The notes under the pieces are model-generated. The model had not been told where the DNA came from. It saw nothing but the letters and a program-made list of their open reading frames with translations, and did no database searches. From Malurus cyaneus samueli (Eukaryota > Chordata > Aves > Passeriformes > Maluridae): a stretch of 64,000 nt of DNA. Shown piece after piece: positions 40,101-53,608 of the stretch (positions within the stretch are counted from its first letter, which is position 1; the number at the start of each line of letters is the position of its first letter). A program made the position numbers and the translations under genes. Where the stretch lies: NCBI GenBank assembly GCA_009741485.1, contig CM019236.1:62957637-63021636 (forward strand), given 5' to 3'.

Positions 40101-41349
40101 AAAGCATTCAAAACATAATAAAATTGTAAATATTGTTTTTAATTTCATTAAAAACAGTATACCTACATTGTTCAGTGTTTAAACAAACCCATGTCTACTT
40201 TGAATAGGTAGAAAATTTTCCTACCCTTTACAAGGTCATCTTTTGAACTGCTTCTGTTTTAATGCTAAATGCCCATTCTGAAGACCTAGAAAATCAGAAG
40301 GCACGGCAAGGGAGGAGGGAACCCGAGCTGGATAAGGATTAATTGTTTGCTGCTATTTTTCATTGACAGGACTAAGGGAAATAAGGTAGAGACAGCAAGA
40401 GGCCAGCCTCAAACAAGCAAGAAGAGCCAGGTGTAAGCTCTGACACTTCTTGCCATGGGGTACTGCAGACGCCAAAAATGTAGATGTACTCAAAAGAAGC
40501 CAGGCAGATTCATGAAAGATAAATCCAGTTCGATATCCCAAAACACTTAGAAACCACCTTTGCCTCCTATAGTCCATTAATATCAACTTGGTAAAGCCTG
40601 AGAAAGTGTTTCAGAGGAAGTAGACCTCTTGCTGTGTTTCACTTTTCCTTGTCTCTTTTGGCCAGTTCAATCAGTTGTTGTTACAACTTCAAACAGCTGC
40701 ATTTGTTGTTACATAGAAGTTTCACATTTGTTACTTCAGCATAAAACAAAATTTTAACCTACAGGTCAGATAAAAATATGATCTTACAGAATCTATATTC
40801 TACAGTTTTCTATAGTTTGTTTTTCCTAAAAACTTTTCAGTTCATCACAACACAGAAAACTTCCTCCAAGAAAATCTCCTGCTATGTGGGGACTTCTGAA
40901 GAGTCTGGCAGAAGAGACCAGAACTCCCACCTTACCACTTTCAGGTGAGGGGTTGCAAATGCACAGGACAGAGCAACAGAAAGGTGAGAAGGTAGGTCCT
41001 CGTCATCTGCCTGACTTTTTGGTGTGCTTGGTTCGTGCAGGACATTCACTGCCTGTGGATACAGGAGTCCCGGGCAGGGTCAGAGTGGCCTCACTTTTCA
41101 CCTGAGTTTCTGGTTTTAGTTGCATTTGACTTCAATCACACCCATATTGGACGGCATCCAAAGCCCATGCCAAAACCCTTTGCAATTCTTAGGCCACAAT
41201 GAGTCACCATATGGAGTTCCAAACTTTTGGCTACAAGATATAAACAATTTAGTAACTAACTCACTCAGTAGTCCTGCAAATGCCTTACTGTGAGTCAAAC
41301 CCAACAACCTTCAGCAACACAACACAGCAGGAGATATTCTTGGAGAAAA
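34166..41349. other. Intergenic DNA, no gene seen
   Basis: AT-rich, with simple-sequence patches: an A-rich run at 34,716-34,742 and a T/G-rich run (TTTTTG, TTTG units) at 39,856-39,927. A GC-richer patch near 35,060-35,300 and an open frame at 40,884-41,105 have no recognisable content. No splice-bounded coding segment was seen. Confidence 0.6.
39856..39927. repeat. T-rich (TTTTTG)n-type low-complexity tract
   Basis: About 70 bases made only of T with scattered G (and two A residues) on the plus strand, in TTTG, TTTTTG and TTTTTTTTG units. It is low-complexity intergenic DNA. A recognisable element body is absent on either side. Confidence 0.85.
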
Positions 41350-41510
41350 AGATGAGAGGAGATGGCCTTAAGTTGTGCCCGGAGGTTCAGACGATACCAG
41401 AAAAAAAATTTTACTGACCAAGTGGTCAGGCACGGAAATAAGTTCCCCAGGGAGCCAGCGGAGTCACAATCTCAGGAAGTGTTCAAGTGTAAGAAAGAAT
41501 GGGATGGCCA
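41350..41510 (+). mobile_element. CR1 LINE fragment (degraded)
   Basis: The order of phrases matches the CR1 3' region on the plus strand: 'gatgagaggagatggcctta' AGTTGTGCC, GAGGTTCAGA, 'attttactgaccaagtggtc' AGGCACGGAA, CCAGGGAGCC and GGAGTCACAATCTCAGGAAGTGTTCAAG. It stops before the conserved tail and is strongly diverged. Confidence 0.8.
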
Positions 41511-42639
41511 AGGGTCAACAACACATTTTTTTGCTGCCACTTTGGCTATTCAGGTAGACACATTTGTAGGAAGGAAAGAGAAAGATAAAGTACAATTTTT
41601 TAAAAGATTATAACCAGATTTATCAATACTCACATGACAACACGATGACTCACATGAGTGACCTATTTTGAATTCACAGAGCAATTTCTCATAGGATTTC
41701 TGGACAGAATAAAACCTAGTTATTGTTATATCTTAATTTATGAATATGAACACTATTACATGATCCAGTCTTCTTAGGAGCCAGACTTGACCATTTAGTA
41801 TTCTTCTATTTTGCTCTGAAGAGCTTTTGTTTTGGGCTGAGTTAGAGTAGTGTTTAAGTATTTGATTGCATGGCTAACGTACTATGTGTAATGGTAATAC
41901 ATCATTTTATTTTTCCTATGAATCCAAAAGTCCTGTTTGAAGATAATACAGGTGAGCACTGACAGCTTTTGCTGGAGATGGAGAAGGTTGCGTCACTAAC
42001 AATTCCTGGGTAAAATGCTTTTTACCAGAGAAGCAATCTTCACAAAAAAACACAGCTGGTTCCACCATGGAAACTAAAAGATCTTTTTCCCTCTTGTCCA
42101 TCTTACCACGAATGCATAAATCTTGATTTTGTTACTCTCCTTCTTCCAGTTCCAGTTTTCTCAAGACAGGACTAATAATGACTGGTGGCAAAAGAAACCA
42201 AGAACTGGAATTCCTCTGTTCTGTTTCTGTTCATTCTGCTGACTTGTTAGAGGATGTTCAGCAACAACAGATGTATCAGGACTGCATGATAAAAAAAGCA
42301 AGAGATGGCAAGCAAGAACCAAGCTTTTTAGGCGTATGTCATGGTTTAAAATGCTGGTCAAAAGCCAGGAACCCACAACACCTGCTCACTCGCTTTCCCC
42401 CACCACGGGGCAGAGAAGAGCGAAGAAAAAAAAAATTAACAAAAGGGTTCCTGAGTTGAGATAAGGAGCAGGGAGGAAACGCCTGATGGACAAAACAGGC
42501 TCCACTTCAGTTAGAATTGAATTTATTCTAACAAAGTAGAGGAGGAGAATGAGAAATAAATACAAAACCTCAAAGACACCGATCTTCTCCCCACTCCCTC
42601 CCCCTTCCCACCAACAGTCAAAGCAGCGGGGGTTGAACA

Positions 42640-42752
42640 GGGTGTGGGGTTGGTGTACAGGCTGTGGGGTTGGTCAGTTCGGGGTGTGGGTTGGTCAGTT
42701 CAGGTGTGGGGTTGGTCAGTATCCTGTGGGGTGGTCAGTTCGGTGTGGGTGT
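42640..42752. repeat. GT/GG-rich minisatellite in the LTR (unit about 21 bp)
   Basis: About five imperfect copies of a unit near TGTGGGGTTGGTCAGTTCGG lie in tandem. Copies vary in length and sequence. G-runs on the plus strand could support G-quadruplex formation. Confidence 0.85.
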
Positions 42753-43121
42753 CTTGTGGTCTGGTGTTTATCACCGGATCGATCTACAGCTGCTGAGGTA
42801 GAGGAGTCCTTCCTTGCGTTGCCGTGGGGTCCCTCCCGGGGAGACAGTTCTCGTGTGAACCTCTCCAGTCTGGCACTCTCAGAGCAGCAGTCACACACAT
42901 CTGCTGCTCGTGAGTCCCCCTACGGGCAGACAGTCATCCCAAAACTGCTGCACTGTGGGGTCCCTGTCCCCTGGGTGCAGGCCCAAGCCAGGCTGTTCCA
43001 TCTCGGGAGCAAGGCCTCTCTCTCCATGGGTCTCCTGCTGGACACAGCCCTTCTCGGCGTCCGCCCGCTCCCATGGGGACTCCTCTCCAGGGCTGGGGTG
43101 ATCTTGCACCCTCTGTGGACC

Positions 43122-43235
43122 CCATGGCTGCAGGGGACAGCCTGCTCCACCATGGTCACCATGGCTGCAGGGGACAGCCTGCTCCACCATTGGTCACCAT
43201 GGGCTGCAGGGAGACAGTCTGCTCTCAGCCCATGG
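43122..43235. repeat. 37-38 bp tandem repeat in the LTR, three copies
   Basis: Three successive units start at about 43,122, 43,159 and 43,197 with CCATGGCTGCAGGGGACAGC and continue CTGCTCCACCATGGTCA. The first two are nearly identical. The third has small insertions and diverges at its end. Confidence 0.9.
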
Positions 43236-43651
43236 TCTACCTCGTGGCCCTGCAATAGGAATCCCGGCTTAGCGTGCCTGGACCAGCTCCTTCCCCCTCT
43301 CTTCCTAACTCGACCTTGGTGTCTGCATTCCCTCACATATTCCCAGCCTCCTCCTCCTCCTCTGGCAAAACTACTGTGGCTCCCACCTTTGTTTGATTTC
43401 TTCTTGAATACGTTTTCACAGAGGCGTAACCACCATCTCCAATTGGCCCAGGTTTGGCCAGTCACATGTCCATCATCCATCAGAGCCAACAGAAATTGGC
43501 TCTGCTGGATATGGTGGAAGCCTCCAGAAGCTTCTCACAGGAGCCATATTTTTGGTGTCCTCCCCCCTTCCAAAAACTGGGCCAAGGAAAACCAACACAG
43601 CCGGGAAGCCACAATTGGGAACTGAACCCCTGGCTTACATCCTACATGACA

Positions 43652-46600
43652 ATATACAGATATTTCTACATTGCACAATGTTAGATGGTCCATTTCCCCT
43701 GTTCTAATAGCACTTACCTATTCATCGCTTGCTGTCAAGTCAAATCTATCCAAGTCAAGCACTTTTAGTCTTTGAACCTCCCATTGAGGGAGTGGAAATT
43801 ATTACCAACATCATAAAATGAGTGGGTGCTGCTTAGACTGAGAATTAGCTTCTCAGAAAGTGGTTGGTAACAAAATAACAAAGGGAAAAGAAGCTCCTGC
43901 CTTTCAAGTCAGTCTCTAATAGGAACAGAAGCAGTCTGCAACAAAGGATAATTGTTACAGTTTGAATCTTTGAGTGGAAATTTAAAAGATTAATGGAACA
44001 AGTAAGATTTTCCCTTTATCCTAGCACCATCTGAGTAACAATCCGCTCATTTTATTAAGACACCCTTCCTTTTAGTCAAAGAAGAAAAGCAAAACTACAC
44101 AATGTAAAGAGAGAATGTTGTTTAGAACTATGGAACGCAGATAAGAAAATGCTGAATTGACAGATGTGTCCACAATATTTGACTCAGCTCCTTAAATTTC
44201 TGTAGATGATACATGGATGAAGTGGGGTGAATACTGCAAGAAAAAAATTCATATTAACTGAGAGAGGATTGACAAACATAGTTGGAAACTTAATCAATAA
44301 AAAAATGCCAGCAAACTGCTTTTCTGGGTTTTGGGGGATCATATGCATAGCTAAGAAGAAATCTTGTGAGTGTCATTTGATGACTGGAAAAAGAGAAAAA
44401 TTACACAATTCTGTTAATCATTAATTTTTTTACTTTACTGGACTTAAAATAATTTTAAATAATTTTCATTTGTCTGTTGCTTTTCCAAGTATGTGTTTCT
44501 GATATGTAGTGAGGTTAGTATTTGTGGGAGGTGAAGTCTGTGGCCATGTAGACTAATTACAACAGAACAACAGAGGCTGGAACATCATTTGAAACTGCCA
44601 GTTGTACTTTTCTATTTAAAGACAGTGAATTATTTTGTTTAATGCTCTCCAATGCATATGAAAACAGTTACTTAGCTTTTCAGAATGTGGTTCTCCATTC
44701 TGATAAACTAAAATTCAAGAAACTTATTTAGCAATATCATCTTTGTAAGTTTTACAAAGTCTTGTTTAAAGCTTTATCCCAATGTCTTTTCAAAACAACA
44801 TGCTATTTTATTATGGAAAGACAGTAGGAAATTAATTTATGGCCCATTATAAATAATATTTTTCCTCAGCAGGCTGCCTTGTAGCATTGAAGCCTGTTTC
44901 TTGTCACTGACTAGAGATTCACTGTAAATACCTCTAATCAACAGGAATCTGTCATTTTAATTGACAGTTCACTGAGGGCTGACAATTATTAAAAGCAGAC
45001 AGCTAAAACAGCTTAATAGTTACCTAGAACACCGCATCTTTTTTTAGAACTGTAACTAGTATTTTGAAAAAAAAAAAAGTATTTAAATCAGAATAACAAA
45101 CAAATCTGGACTAATGTATAAAGCTGAAATCCAGAGAGGCTGTTGTAACCATTCTTTTACTGGTGGAATACCGAGATCAGAAGAATGTCCTACCATCACG
45201 GTTTGGTTCCTTCTCCAGCATCAGCTTTCAGTTTAACATTGACACTCCTCTCCCCGGCACGAGTCCACAGCTCTTGATAGATCAATTAAAACAGGGTTAG
45301 ATTCATCTTATTGGAACATCTTCATCTGATGCCACAGGCACCACATGATGTCTCTGTTCAGGCTGTCCATGCCTATCAAGGAGCTCATGGTTCGTGCTGC
45401 AGTTCAGTAACAATCCACAGGGCCAACTCCTGCTAATCCCAGACCTCAATCTGTCTTTTTTAGTCTGGAAAATTTAAGTGGAGCCTTTGGGGTCATAAGG
45501 GCGGGTTACCTCAAGATTAATGTCAATGTATGCAATGATTTGTGGCTCCAGGATTTCCTTCTCCAAGAAATCAAGATGATAAATAAGCTGAGGGATGAAT
45601 ATCTAAGCTGTGCTATGATTCTGCCTGAAAAAAATTTACCCTATTTTCAAAGCCTCTCCCCAGAGCATGGGGAAATAGCTTTCAATGAAGAACAGCACAT
45701 CCTCAGTTATGTCAAAATAGTCTGTTTATATATGTATGATACAAGTAAGATTTTTTTCTTTAAACACCTGGTATTGGGCTCAGTTAAAAAGTATTCTCTG
45801 CGTGAAGCAGAGGATCTAATATGGTAAGCCTTCATTACCACATAATGTTTTCAGTATCATTATCCCTAAGGGTTAAAATCTATGTCATTATTTCACTCCT
45901 AATATTTCACTGGGGTATTTTGCTTTTCATTTTGACAATTTCAGTACTTTTTTCTTTACAAAGTAGATTAATTATAAAGTTATAAATTAGGTTTAAAAAT
46001 TGCCTAAGCTCACAGAAACAGATATTTTCATGAAAAAATAATTTGTACTTTAACCTTCTGTTTGGAAAGACAAATCTGTTCAGGTCTTGACAACCCCTAG
46101 AAAAATTCAGTATATCTCACTAATTGGATTCTGTTGAGAAAAAAAACAGTACATTTTCCACATAGTTTTATCAAGTTAGTACCTCAGCAATATCTTTGTA
46201 TTTATCCACCATGTCATTTCTTTCTGCTGCACTTTAATATCTTGACAGGGGCAATCACAATATCCAGACCTGAATCCCAATTTATGTAGAAAACCAAGTC
46301 AGTTCTCAGAAGGGCAGGAATCCAGATGTGGGCCTTTATTCATGAGGAGCTCATTCTGTTTGGTCCCCAAAAAAAGGTCAGGATTGCATGTTGCCATGCA
46401 TGTGATATCCTCAAAGTTTGACATGATCCAGATGGGGCCACTTTGGACTCTGTGTCCCTGTCTAAGCAGAAGGGCCTTGGGAATTATCTAAGGCATAAAG
46501 GTGAGAGCTTACAGTCAATTCACTGTCAGGGCAAAGAGGGTTTCTTCAGCCCAGCCAAAATGTTCCCACAGCTAAGGAGAGAGGAGGAGAAATGTCAGTG

Positions 46601-49600
46601 TTTGTCTTTGCCCACTCTGCGCTTTCAGCAATCAGACCCCCGCTTCCATGCAGGAAGGCTGGAATTACTGCATTGTCTGCAAGTCCTCTTGTTTAAAATG
46701 GGGCTCTGTGCTTCTCTCTTCCAAGCAGATATTTTTGTTGTTGTTGCAACTCCTGTGGTACTCAGGCAATATCTCATTAATTACTGAGAGAGATGCTGCA
46801 CCAGGGACGGCATCTCCAGGGAGGACATTCTCTCCTGGGTCAAGTACCACTATTCTGGGGCCCATTGTCTTCCTGAGCACAGACAACCTTTCCTGCTTCT
46901 GATTGCACAAATTCTTTAAATCATTTCATGCATTTTCCTGAGAAATGAGATTTGATCGCAGTAAGCACCCAGCTTCTGAGAAGATACATCACAGTCTGTT
47001 TCTTGTACAATTTGCTGTCTCCAAGCCTAAGCAACAGTGCTGTTCCAGAAATACATTTCTAGGCACCACCTTCACACTAAGAAAACTGTACTTTGTGTCT
47101 CTTTCTCAGCTGGTGATGTGGTTTTGCAGCCTCTTTTAAAAGTATTTCTTGGACCTCTCAGTATTCCCAGAGTTGTGTCTTGCACCCCAGGAAGAGTCTT
47201 TGCTCAGGCACAAATTGTGTTAACAAATGGTTACAAAATAGTCAGGCTGAAGGAGCTATTGAAAAAAAACCTATAGCTGCAGCAGGAGACATAATACAAT
47301 GGTGTAGCACAAAATTGAAACCTCTGTGGATAAAAGGCAAGAACTTACAAAACAGCCAAGTGTGTTGTGGCACACACCAATTTTAGAATAATTTTTTATT
47401 AGCCATTCACTTGAAATACTTTCAACTTGTTTGTCAGCCTAATTCTTCTATGCCTCAGTGCAAATCTCTTGTATGCCATTAGCATTATTCAACATTCTGC
47501 ATCTAATTTATTGAGCTTCTTTGCTATGGGATATTAAACAAAATAATCATGCATTAGGCATAATTAGAACGTGACTAAATTAATTTCTGTAATGCTGATT
47601 ACAATGGATAACTGCAAAAATAATTTACACCTCTGCTGCAGAGCCAATACGATGCTTAAGTCAGCTCGCAGTGTAAAAGGTACATGCACATAGGTTGCCA
47701 TGAACAATGTGCAAAATATTAACTGAAAGAATGCCTGTTGACTTTCAGAGTAGCAATTTACAGTGTTTTATAATAGACTATGGCAATGTAATCACAGACT
47801 GCTGTCAATTGCACTGAGTTTGATCATTAAATTCATGGCTCTTCCTTTGTGCGCCCAACTGGCCATTTCGTCCTGGAAGGCAACGCCCTTGGGCAAGCAC
47901 AGTCGGCCCTCTTGACTCTGCCAGTTTTTCATTATAATCTTTCCCTCTGTGCACTACAGGTGGTCTCGAAAAGCACATGCAGCACATGCTCTATGATTGT
48001 TTTGGAGACTGAGGGAAGTTTGATGAACCAGGAGTTCCCTACAACCTCTACCTCTTTTAAAAGGTGGCACAACAGCCTCAACCCAGAGCTGTCAGGGACC
48101 TCCTTGGTCTCAGTGCTGAGACAGGCAGTGGTGTCACATTGGACAGCATTTGTGCGCAAGTCCTGTGCAGTCCCACAGCTATAAGGCGACTTCAGAGCTC
48201 TGCACTCAGAAATCTCTAACTAATTTCTCCCCCATTGCTGGCAATTCCTTTCCCTCAGAAAGGATGCTGGTACACACTGAAGACGGAAGCAGGCTTTGCC
48301 TGGGAAGATTGAAGCAAAAAAAAAAAAAAGTATCAAGTATTTCTGCCCTTTCCATATGCACCAGCGGGTTGTCATCCTCACCCACCAACACAAAGGGAGC
48401 TGCAGGGACTTCTGTACAGATGGTGCTGTTTACTCTAGCGCCATGAATAAACCATCTCAATTAAGCACTGATGTAAGCACTGCTGAAATAGCCTACATTT
48501 GTCTTGATTTTGTCGAAATGTAATTCTTCAAAGAGAACTGGGCAGCCATCCCTCATCCTTTCATCAACCCAAAGCACTGGGCAAACACAAAGGTTAATCA
48601 CAAATGTGAAGAACAGCCGCTACACAACCTGGTGTGACCAAACCTGATGTTCAACAAAATGTGTAACCTGACACACTCTGAAAACACATTTACCTGGGTT
48701 TTAACCTTTGCTCCCAAGGACAGGAAGGCACATGTTACATTGCAACAGGTCAGTGACTGTAAAGTTCCAGCCGTGCCAAACGGATGAACATTTCCAGAGC
48801 AGCAGGAACATCACTGGCTGTAAGAAAAGAATGTCATGACCATGTTTTTCAGTGAGCTATATTTACAAAATCCTTTTGAGGCCTGTGAATCTGAACAACC
48901 CTCAAGAAGTGTTTGGAGTGCTAATGGATGGGATGAGTTGCTAAATTCATGTCTCACTCTGAGACCAACACTGGGCAACTAGAGAGATAGTAAGTGATAG
49001 ATCTTCAGCTGTATAGCTGTAAGGCAACTATCAGCGTGGCTACAGGCTAACACAGGCATCAGAATCCTCTGGACCTAAGTGGGTACATCTCTTTTTACTT
49101 CCACAGCCTCCAAAAAATAGCAACTGAGTGAAGATTCTACAAATATTTTATTCTAGCTTATTCTGACTTATTCTATGGGTGATTTTGGGTAACTGCAAAT
49201 TACCAAGATGGTGTGGTCCTTTCAGGGTGAAGACACTTAACGGTGTCATAATCTAAAATTCACAGAGCCAGCACATCTTTTAACACACTGGATAGTCAGA
49301 GAAATACTGTGTAACACGACTCAGCCACATGAACTTATCACAAACCAGCAGTGCTCATGTCATTGGAGGAATGTAATTTTTCAGAGACTGCCACAAAACA
49401 GCAAAGCTCTGTGGTGTGCAACAAGTATCAGAGAGCTCACTTAATCCTGGGCAACACAGAATCATGGAATAGAACATTCAACAGACAGGGTAGAGAAATT
49501 AGTTATTTTATCTTTAATTTTTCTTTCCTCAATTCACCACTGCTTCACAGAACATAAGTACCAGTGTTAAGGACATTTAATGACAGCATTTTGGTGTCCC

Positions 49601-52290
49601 CTAACACAAACACATCGAAAAAGCAAAGGGTGCCAGTCCTTGCATTGCCATCAAATAAGATACTGATTGGATTCCTCATCTCTATAAACGTAAATTATGT
49701 TTATTAAAAGATAATTTTTCATAAAACAAGTAATTCTTAAGATATGAATGGTGATGTTCTGGGAAGATTAATGGACCATGCCCAGGAAATATCAGCTGAT
49801 GCTAACAGACAACAGGGGAAACTACTTATGTATTAGTGATCTTTAGACAACGCTTAAATCCTTCAACACAGCTCATGAACAGAGTTCAAATATGCCAACA
49901 AATACCCTGCCTTTTCTAATCTACAGAATGTAAATGAGAATCTTCCTGTTTCCTTACTCTGGGACTACAACACTTGCAGTATGATAATTTGCAGATATGA
50001 GATCTTTCTAACTTTTTTTTTTAAGAAGAGTTAAATTTGGAATGTACAAAAGGTTGGAGCGCTTCAAGTCAGTGGTCTATGCTGGCTACTGAACAACTTA
50101 GGCAATGTAAACATTTATATCCCTTTACTCCCCTTGCACTTGGATGCTTCTCCCCATGCTATCCTCTATTTTTACTTGAATGAAAATGGAAAGCAAAGAT
50201 TGTTCAGGTAGTAGGCTTCTTATGGTTGAGCAAAGAGCAATATTTACTATGTGGAGTCTGAATCCACTCAGTTGCAAATTCAAGTAGCAAGGTCCAACTA
50301 GCTGGCTTAGAGTCAAAACAATCATGAGTACCAAATCTGGGGAAAAAAAGAGTCAAAAAAGAAAGTAGTGGAAGTACTGAGACCTAACTTGACAGGACCA
50401 CTGTGTGCAGGAGCTGCTAAGAGCAGCAGCTGCACTCAGGAGCCAAAAGAGCTGAGAAAATCATGGTGAAAATGAAGCACAGGAAGAGAGGCAGGCACAG
50501 ACTTGAGAGGAAGCAGGAAAGAGTGTTGTGACACACAGTAAAATGGAGAATTCCAACAGCAAGCTGCTACTCAGAGAGAGCTTAAGATGGGCTTGGCATT
50601 GTGTAAGAATGGTCAAATCCTCAATAGCTGCCATGCTTGGAGGAAAACCTAGAGAAAACAACTAAATCCTTCTAGGAATTTTTTTTCTTATTGTATATGC
50701 CATTACAAAACCGCCAGGCTAAAGTGACTTCTTAGAGGCAACACAAAAGCCCAAATTATCAATTTCAATTGTCATGTGTGTTACCCCTTGTAAACAAGTT
50801 TTGACTAATATGATAAAATACTGTCCTTGATGTCTCAGATGGAGGAAAATACAGGAAACAGCAGGTGAAATAACTACTTTCATCCACTAGCAGGAGGAAA
50901 TTCTTTTCTATTTCTGAAGATGGTGCTGATTAATGGCATTAAGTTGTTCATCATTTTGATGTGGGGTAAAAAGGACAAAATAAAAGGCAAAGATCAAGAA
51001 GCAATCAGAACTATCGGTGGAAGATTCTGCAGCTCTAATAATAATAGTAAAATACCACTGAAATAGCAGTGATGAGCAGAAATGTTGAGAAAAAGTCAAA
51101 AGAATAAAAGAGGTGAGATATCACTCACATCTAAATACTATTTTCTGAAGGAAATTATTGAAGTGTTCCAGATGGACTTAAAGCACATCTGTGTGTGATG
51201 TAAGAAACTGCAATAAACACATTTAATCAGGTCATACAGACTGCAAATATTATGCCAACTGTGTTACCTATACATCATTCACAAAAATCACCCTGGTGTT
51301 TGTTTTACAAAGAATAGCCTGTTTGGCAGAGTATTTATCTTTTCTTATGATTACATCAAGCAGATCATGAAAACAGAAGGGGGAAGAAAACCCTACTCTA
51401 CAATCCTTACAAGTCTTGTAGTCAAATCCTGCACATACAGATATAATCATCTGTGCCTAGAAAGGGTTCTTGCATGTAAATGGAAAAACAGCCACATATA
51501 CTCAGCAAAATAAAGCTTCTCCTTCATGAGTAGGGAACCACTGCCCTGTGGCAGAGCCTGTGAGGCATGAAGACTAGAGCAGAATCGATATTTCTCACAC
51601 TCAAGGAGGGACATACATTAGAAGATGGCAGGTCTGGAGTATATAAACAGAAACACATTATTCCCCTTAATTAAATTGTAGGCCCCATTACTACAGGATG
51701 TTGTGAAGGATAAATGGGTTCTAAAAGAGATTAGATGAACTCACAGAGAATAAAATGTTTGTCACAGAACATTAAACACAACTGTCAGGCTACAGCTGGG
51801 TCACAGAATATTTAATTGCTGTCTGCTGAAAGGTGGGGTGATGTGCCTGAGAAAGGATCGCTCCATACACAGCCAGGCTGCTGCAAGACAGTTCCTCCTT
51901 CCTCCAGCTGGAGACTGGGCTTGACAGACCCCTACTCTGGCCCAAGAGGAAAGTTCTTTATCCATTCTTCCTTCTTCCACTGAGGCAGGTCCGCAACTAC
52001 TGCCTTATTAACTTTTTAACATTTTGTCTTGGCTCAAAAAACTATTTGTAACTCTTTCTAAAAGAGTTACAGCAACACCTATAAGTTGAGAGGTTCATTA
52101 TATATTGCATTAACATTTAAGAGATTTTTGGACTGCTTCAGATCAATCCAGTAAATTGGGAGCAATTGGTTCTGAGGAACCAAGACACCACAAACGAGTA
52201 ATTCTGTGATACTAAGGATTTTCTTAAATCTCAGCAGCAAACTTTGTAAGAAAACTCAGCTGCACATGATGGCTTCAGAAGCAAGGTGAG
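43652..52290. other. Intergenic DNA, no gene assigned
   Basis: Mostly AT-rich with no recognisable gene. A GC-richer patch at about 47,840-48,315 holds a 111-codon plus-strand frame (47,849-48,184), starts near GCGCCCAACTGGCC and ends at an A14 run (48,316-48,329). That arrangement could fit a processed pseudogene, but neither strand gives a protein that I recognise. A 95-codon frame at 45,540-45,827 is likewise unassigned. 'gcaacacagaatcatggaat' near 49,450 may be a scrap of CR1 tail. Confidence 0.55.
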
Positions 52291-52515
52291 AAGGTTCAGA
52301 TTGGACATTTAACAAGAAATTCTTCCCTGTGAAGGAAGGATGGTGAGACACTGGCACAGGTTGCCCAGAGAAGTTGTGGATGCCCACTCCCCAAAGTGCC
52401 CAAGGTCAGACAGGATGTGACCTGAGCAACCTGGGATAATGAAAGATGTTCCTGCCATCCAGAGGGTTGGAACTGGATGATCTTTAAGTCCCTTCCAACC
52501 CAAACCATTCCAGTG
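52291..52515 (+). mobile_element. CR1 LINE 3' end, relatively well preserved
   Basis: Consecutive CR1 landmarks are all present on the plus strand: AAGGTTCAGATTGGACATTT, 'aagaaattcttccctgtgaa', TGGCACAGGTTGCCCAGAGA, AGTTGTGGATGCCC, 'gttggaactggatgatcttt' and CCCTTCCAACCCAAACCATTC. It is the clearest CR1 copy in the window. It lies in intergenic DNA downstream of WDR36. Confidence 0.95.
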
Positions 52516-53356
52516 TTTTTTTCCCCTTTTCTTTTCACTTTCCTCTCTGTGGAAAAGTTTGTCTCCAGGACCCGGGTGGGGAAAAGAGAGAGAGGGAGGT
52601 TTGCTGGAACTTGGGAGTGTTTTGCCCCATTGAATTCATTCAAACCACAACACTATGTTTGCAGATAATTTGCTCCAGTACACATGATTGAGTTCCACAA
52701 TGTGATTAAAAAAAAAAAAATCAGACATTCAGCACAAAAAAACCCACGTTATTCTTTCAGTCTTGTGCCAAATGCAATGAACTATCTTTCAAGTTTACTC
52801 AATGAAATTGCAAAGATTTGTGTGTTACTCTGCTGGTCTCTGTTCGTGGCTTGAGCATGTGAAATACAGCAAGGCCTTGCTCAGATTTTTCTGATGGGAG
52901 GAAGTATTCTCAAACAGCGAAGCTCAAGATTTCATTCATGAGGTCCCAAAAAATGCCCAAACCTTATTGTTTGAAACCTAAATATCCATTTGTAAAAAAG
53001 CCCATCTAATTTAATTATAAACTCACCCAAAACAGAAAGCTTTTCAAGTTATCTTTTCTCCTTAAGAAAACAAACATAATTTTCATATGAAATAGGGCCT
53101 CCCAAAAATCTCATTTTGTTTATTTAGTTTGGTGTTTAGACTTTTTGGTTTTTTGAAATTCAATTTTTTTTAGTACAGATAGAAATCTTTGCCTTCAGAA
53201 ACAGACGCCTGCGAAAGTGAGAAGACAAGTGATTTCCACAAACATCATAAGAACAGTGCTCTAATTGCAGAGGAATGCAATTTTTAGATTAATCTACTTT
53301 AAACTAATGTTCATAAAGTGCCAACAAATCAGACTTTTTATTTTTGTATCAACAAT

Positions 53357-53362
53357 GACTTT
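53357..53362 (-). terminator. WDR36: Candidate WDR36 polyadenylation signal (AATAAA)
   Basis: The plus-strand TTTATT here reads AATAAA on the WDR36 strand, about 635 bases past the stop codon. A second possible hexamer lies at about 53,338. No nearer canonical signal was seen between here and the stop. The actual cleavage site cannot be decided from sequence. Confidence 0.4.
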
Positions 53363-53485
53363 ATTAAGTGTAATACAGGTTTTGGTCAGCACAGAAATTA
53401 CATTCCCACCTTTTATCCCCCCTCTTTTTTCTTGTGATTTACAGTTTTGGGCATGAAAGCCTAAGGCAACTACATTTTATGTAGT

Positions 53486-53608
53486 CTTAGAATCAGAAAA
53501 TCAATGAATGGCTTGGTCTGGAACCAACTTTAAAGATCATCTGCTTTCAATCCCCTGCCACAGGCAGGGGCACCTTCCACAAGGCGAGGCTGCTCAGGAC
53601 CTTGAACC
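53486..53608 (-). mobile_element. CR1 LINE 3' end fragment
   Basis: Plus-strand text 'cttagaatcagaaaatcaat' GAATGGCTTGG, then TTTAAAGATCATCTGCTTTCAA and CCCCTGCCACAGGCAGGGGCACCTTCCAC is the reverse complement of the CR1 tail. It lies in the probable WDR36 3' UTR in the sense direction of the gene. Confidence 0.9.

Larger units (their letters stand above)
42337..43651. mobile_element. Solo LTR of an avian endogenous retrovirus, 1315 bp
   Basis: A GC-rich block is bounded by TGTCATGGTTT at the left and CATGACA at the right. These are inverted ends of the TG...CA kind used by retroviral integrase, and the start matches a common avian ERV LTR type. No gag, pol or env lies on either side, so it is a solo LTR left by recombination. 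The flanks (GGCGTA left, ATATAC right) show no obvious target-site duplication, so that has decayed or the ends are slightly off. It contains two minisatellites (listed separately) and an AATAAA at 42,556. A 358-codon plus-strand frame from 42,549 crosses it but reads through both minisatellites and resembles no protein, so I treat it as non-coding. Confidence 0.8.

Noticed and set aside
42549..43625. 358-codon open frame, the longest in the window
   Set aside because: It lies entirely inside an LTR, runs through two minisatellites, and has no resemblance to retroviral or host proteins. It reflects GC-rich repeat DNA.
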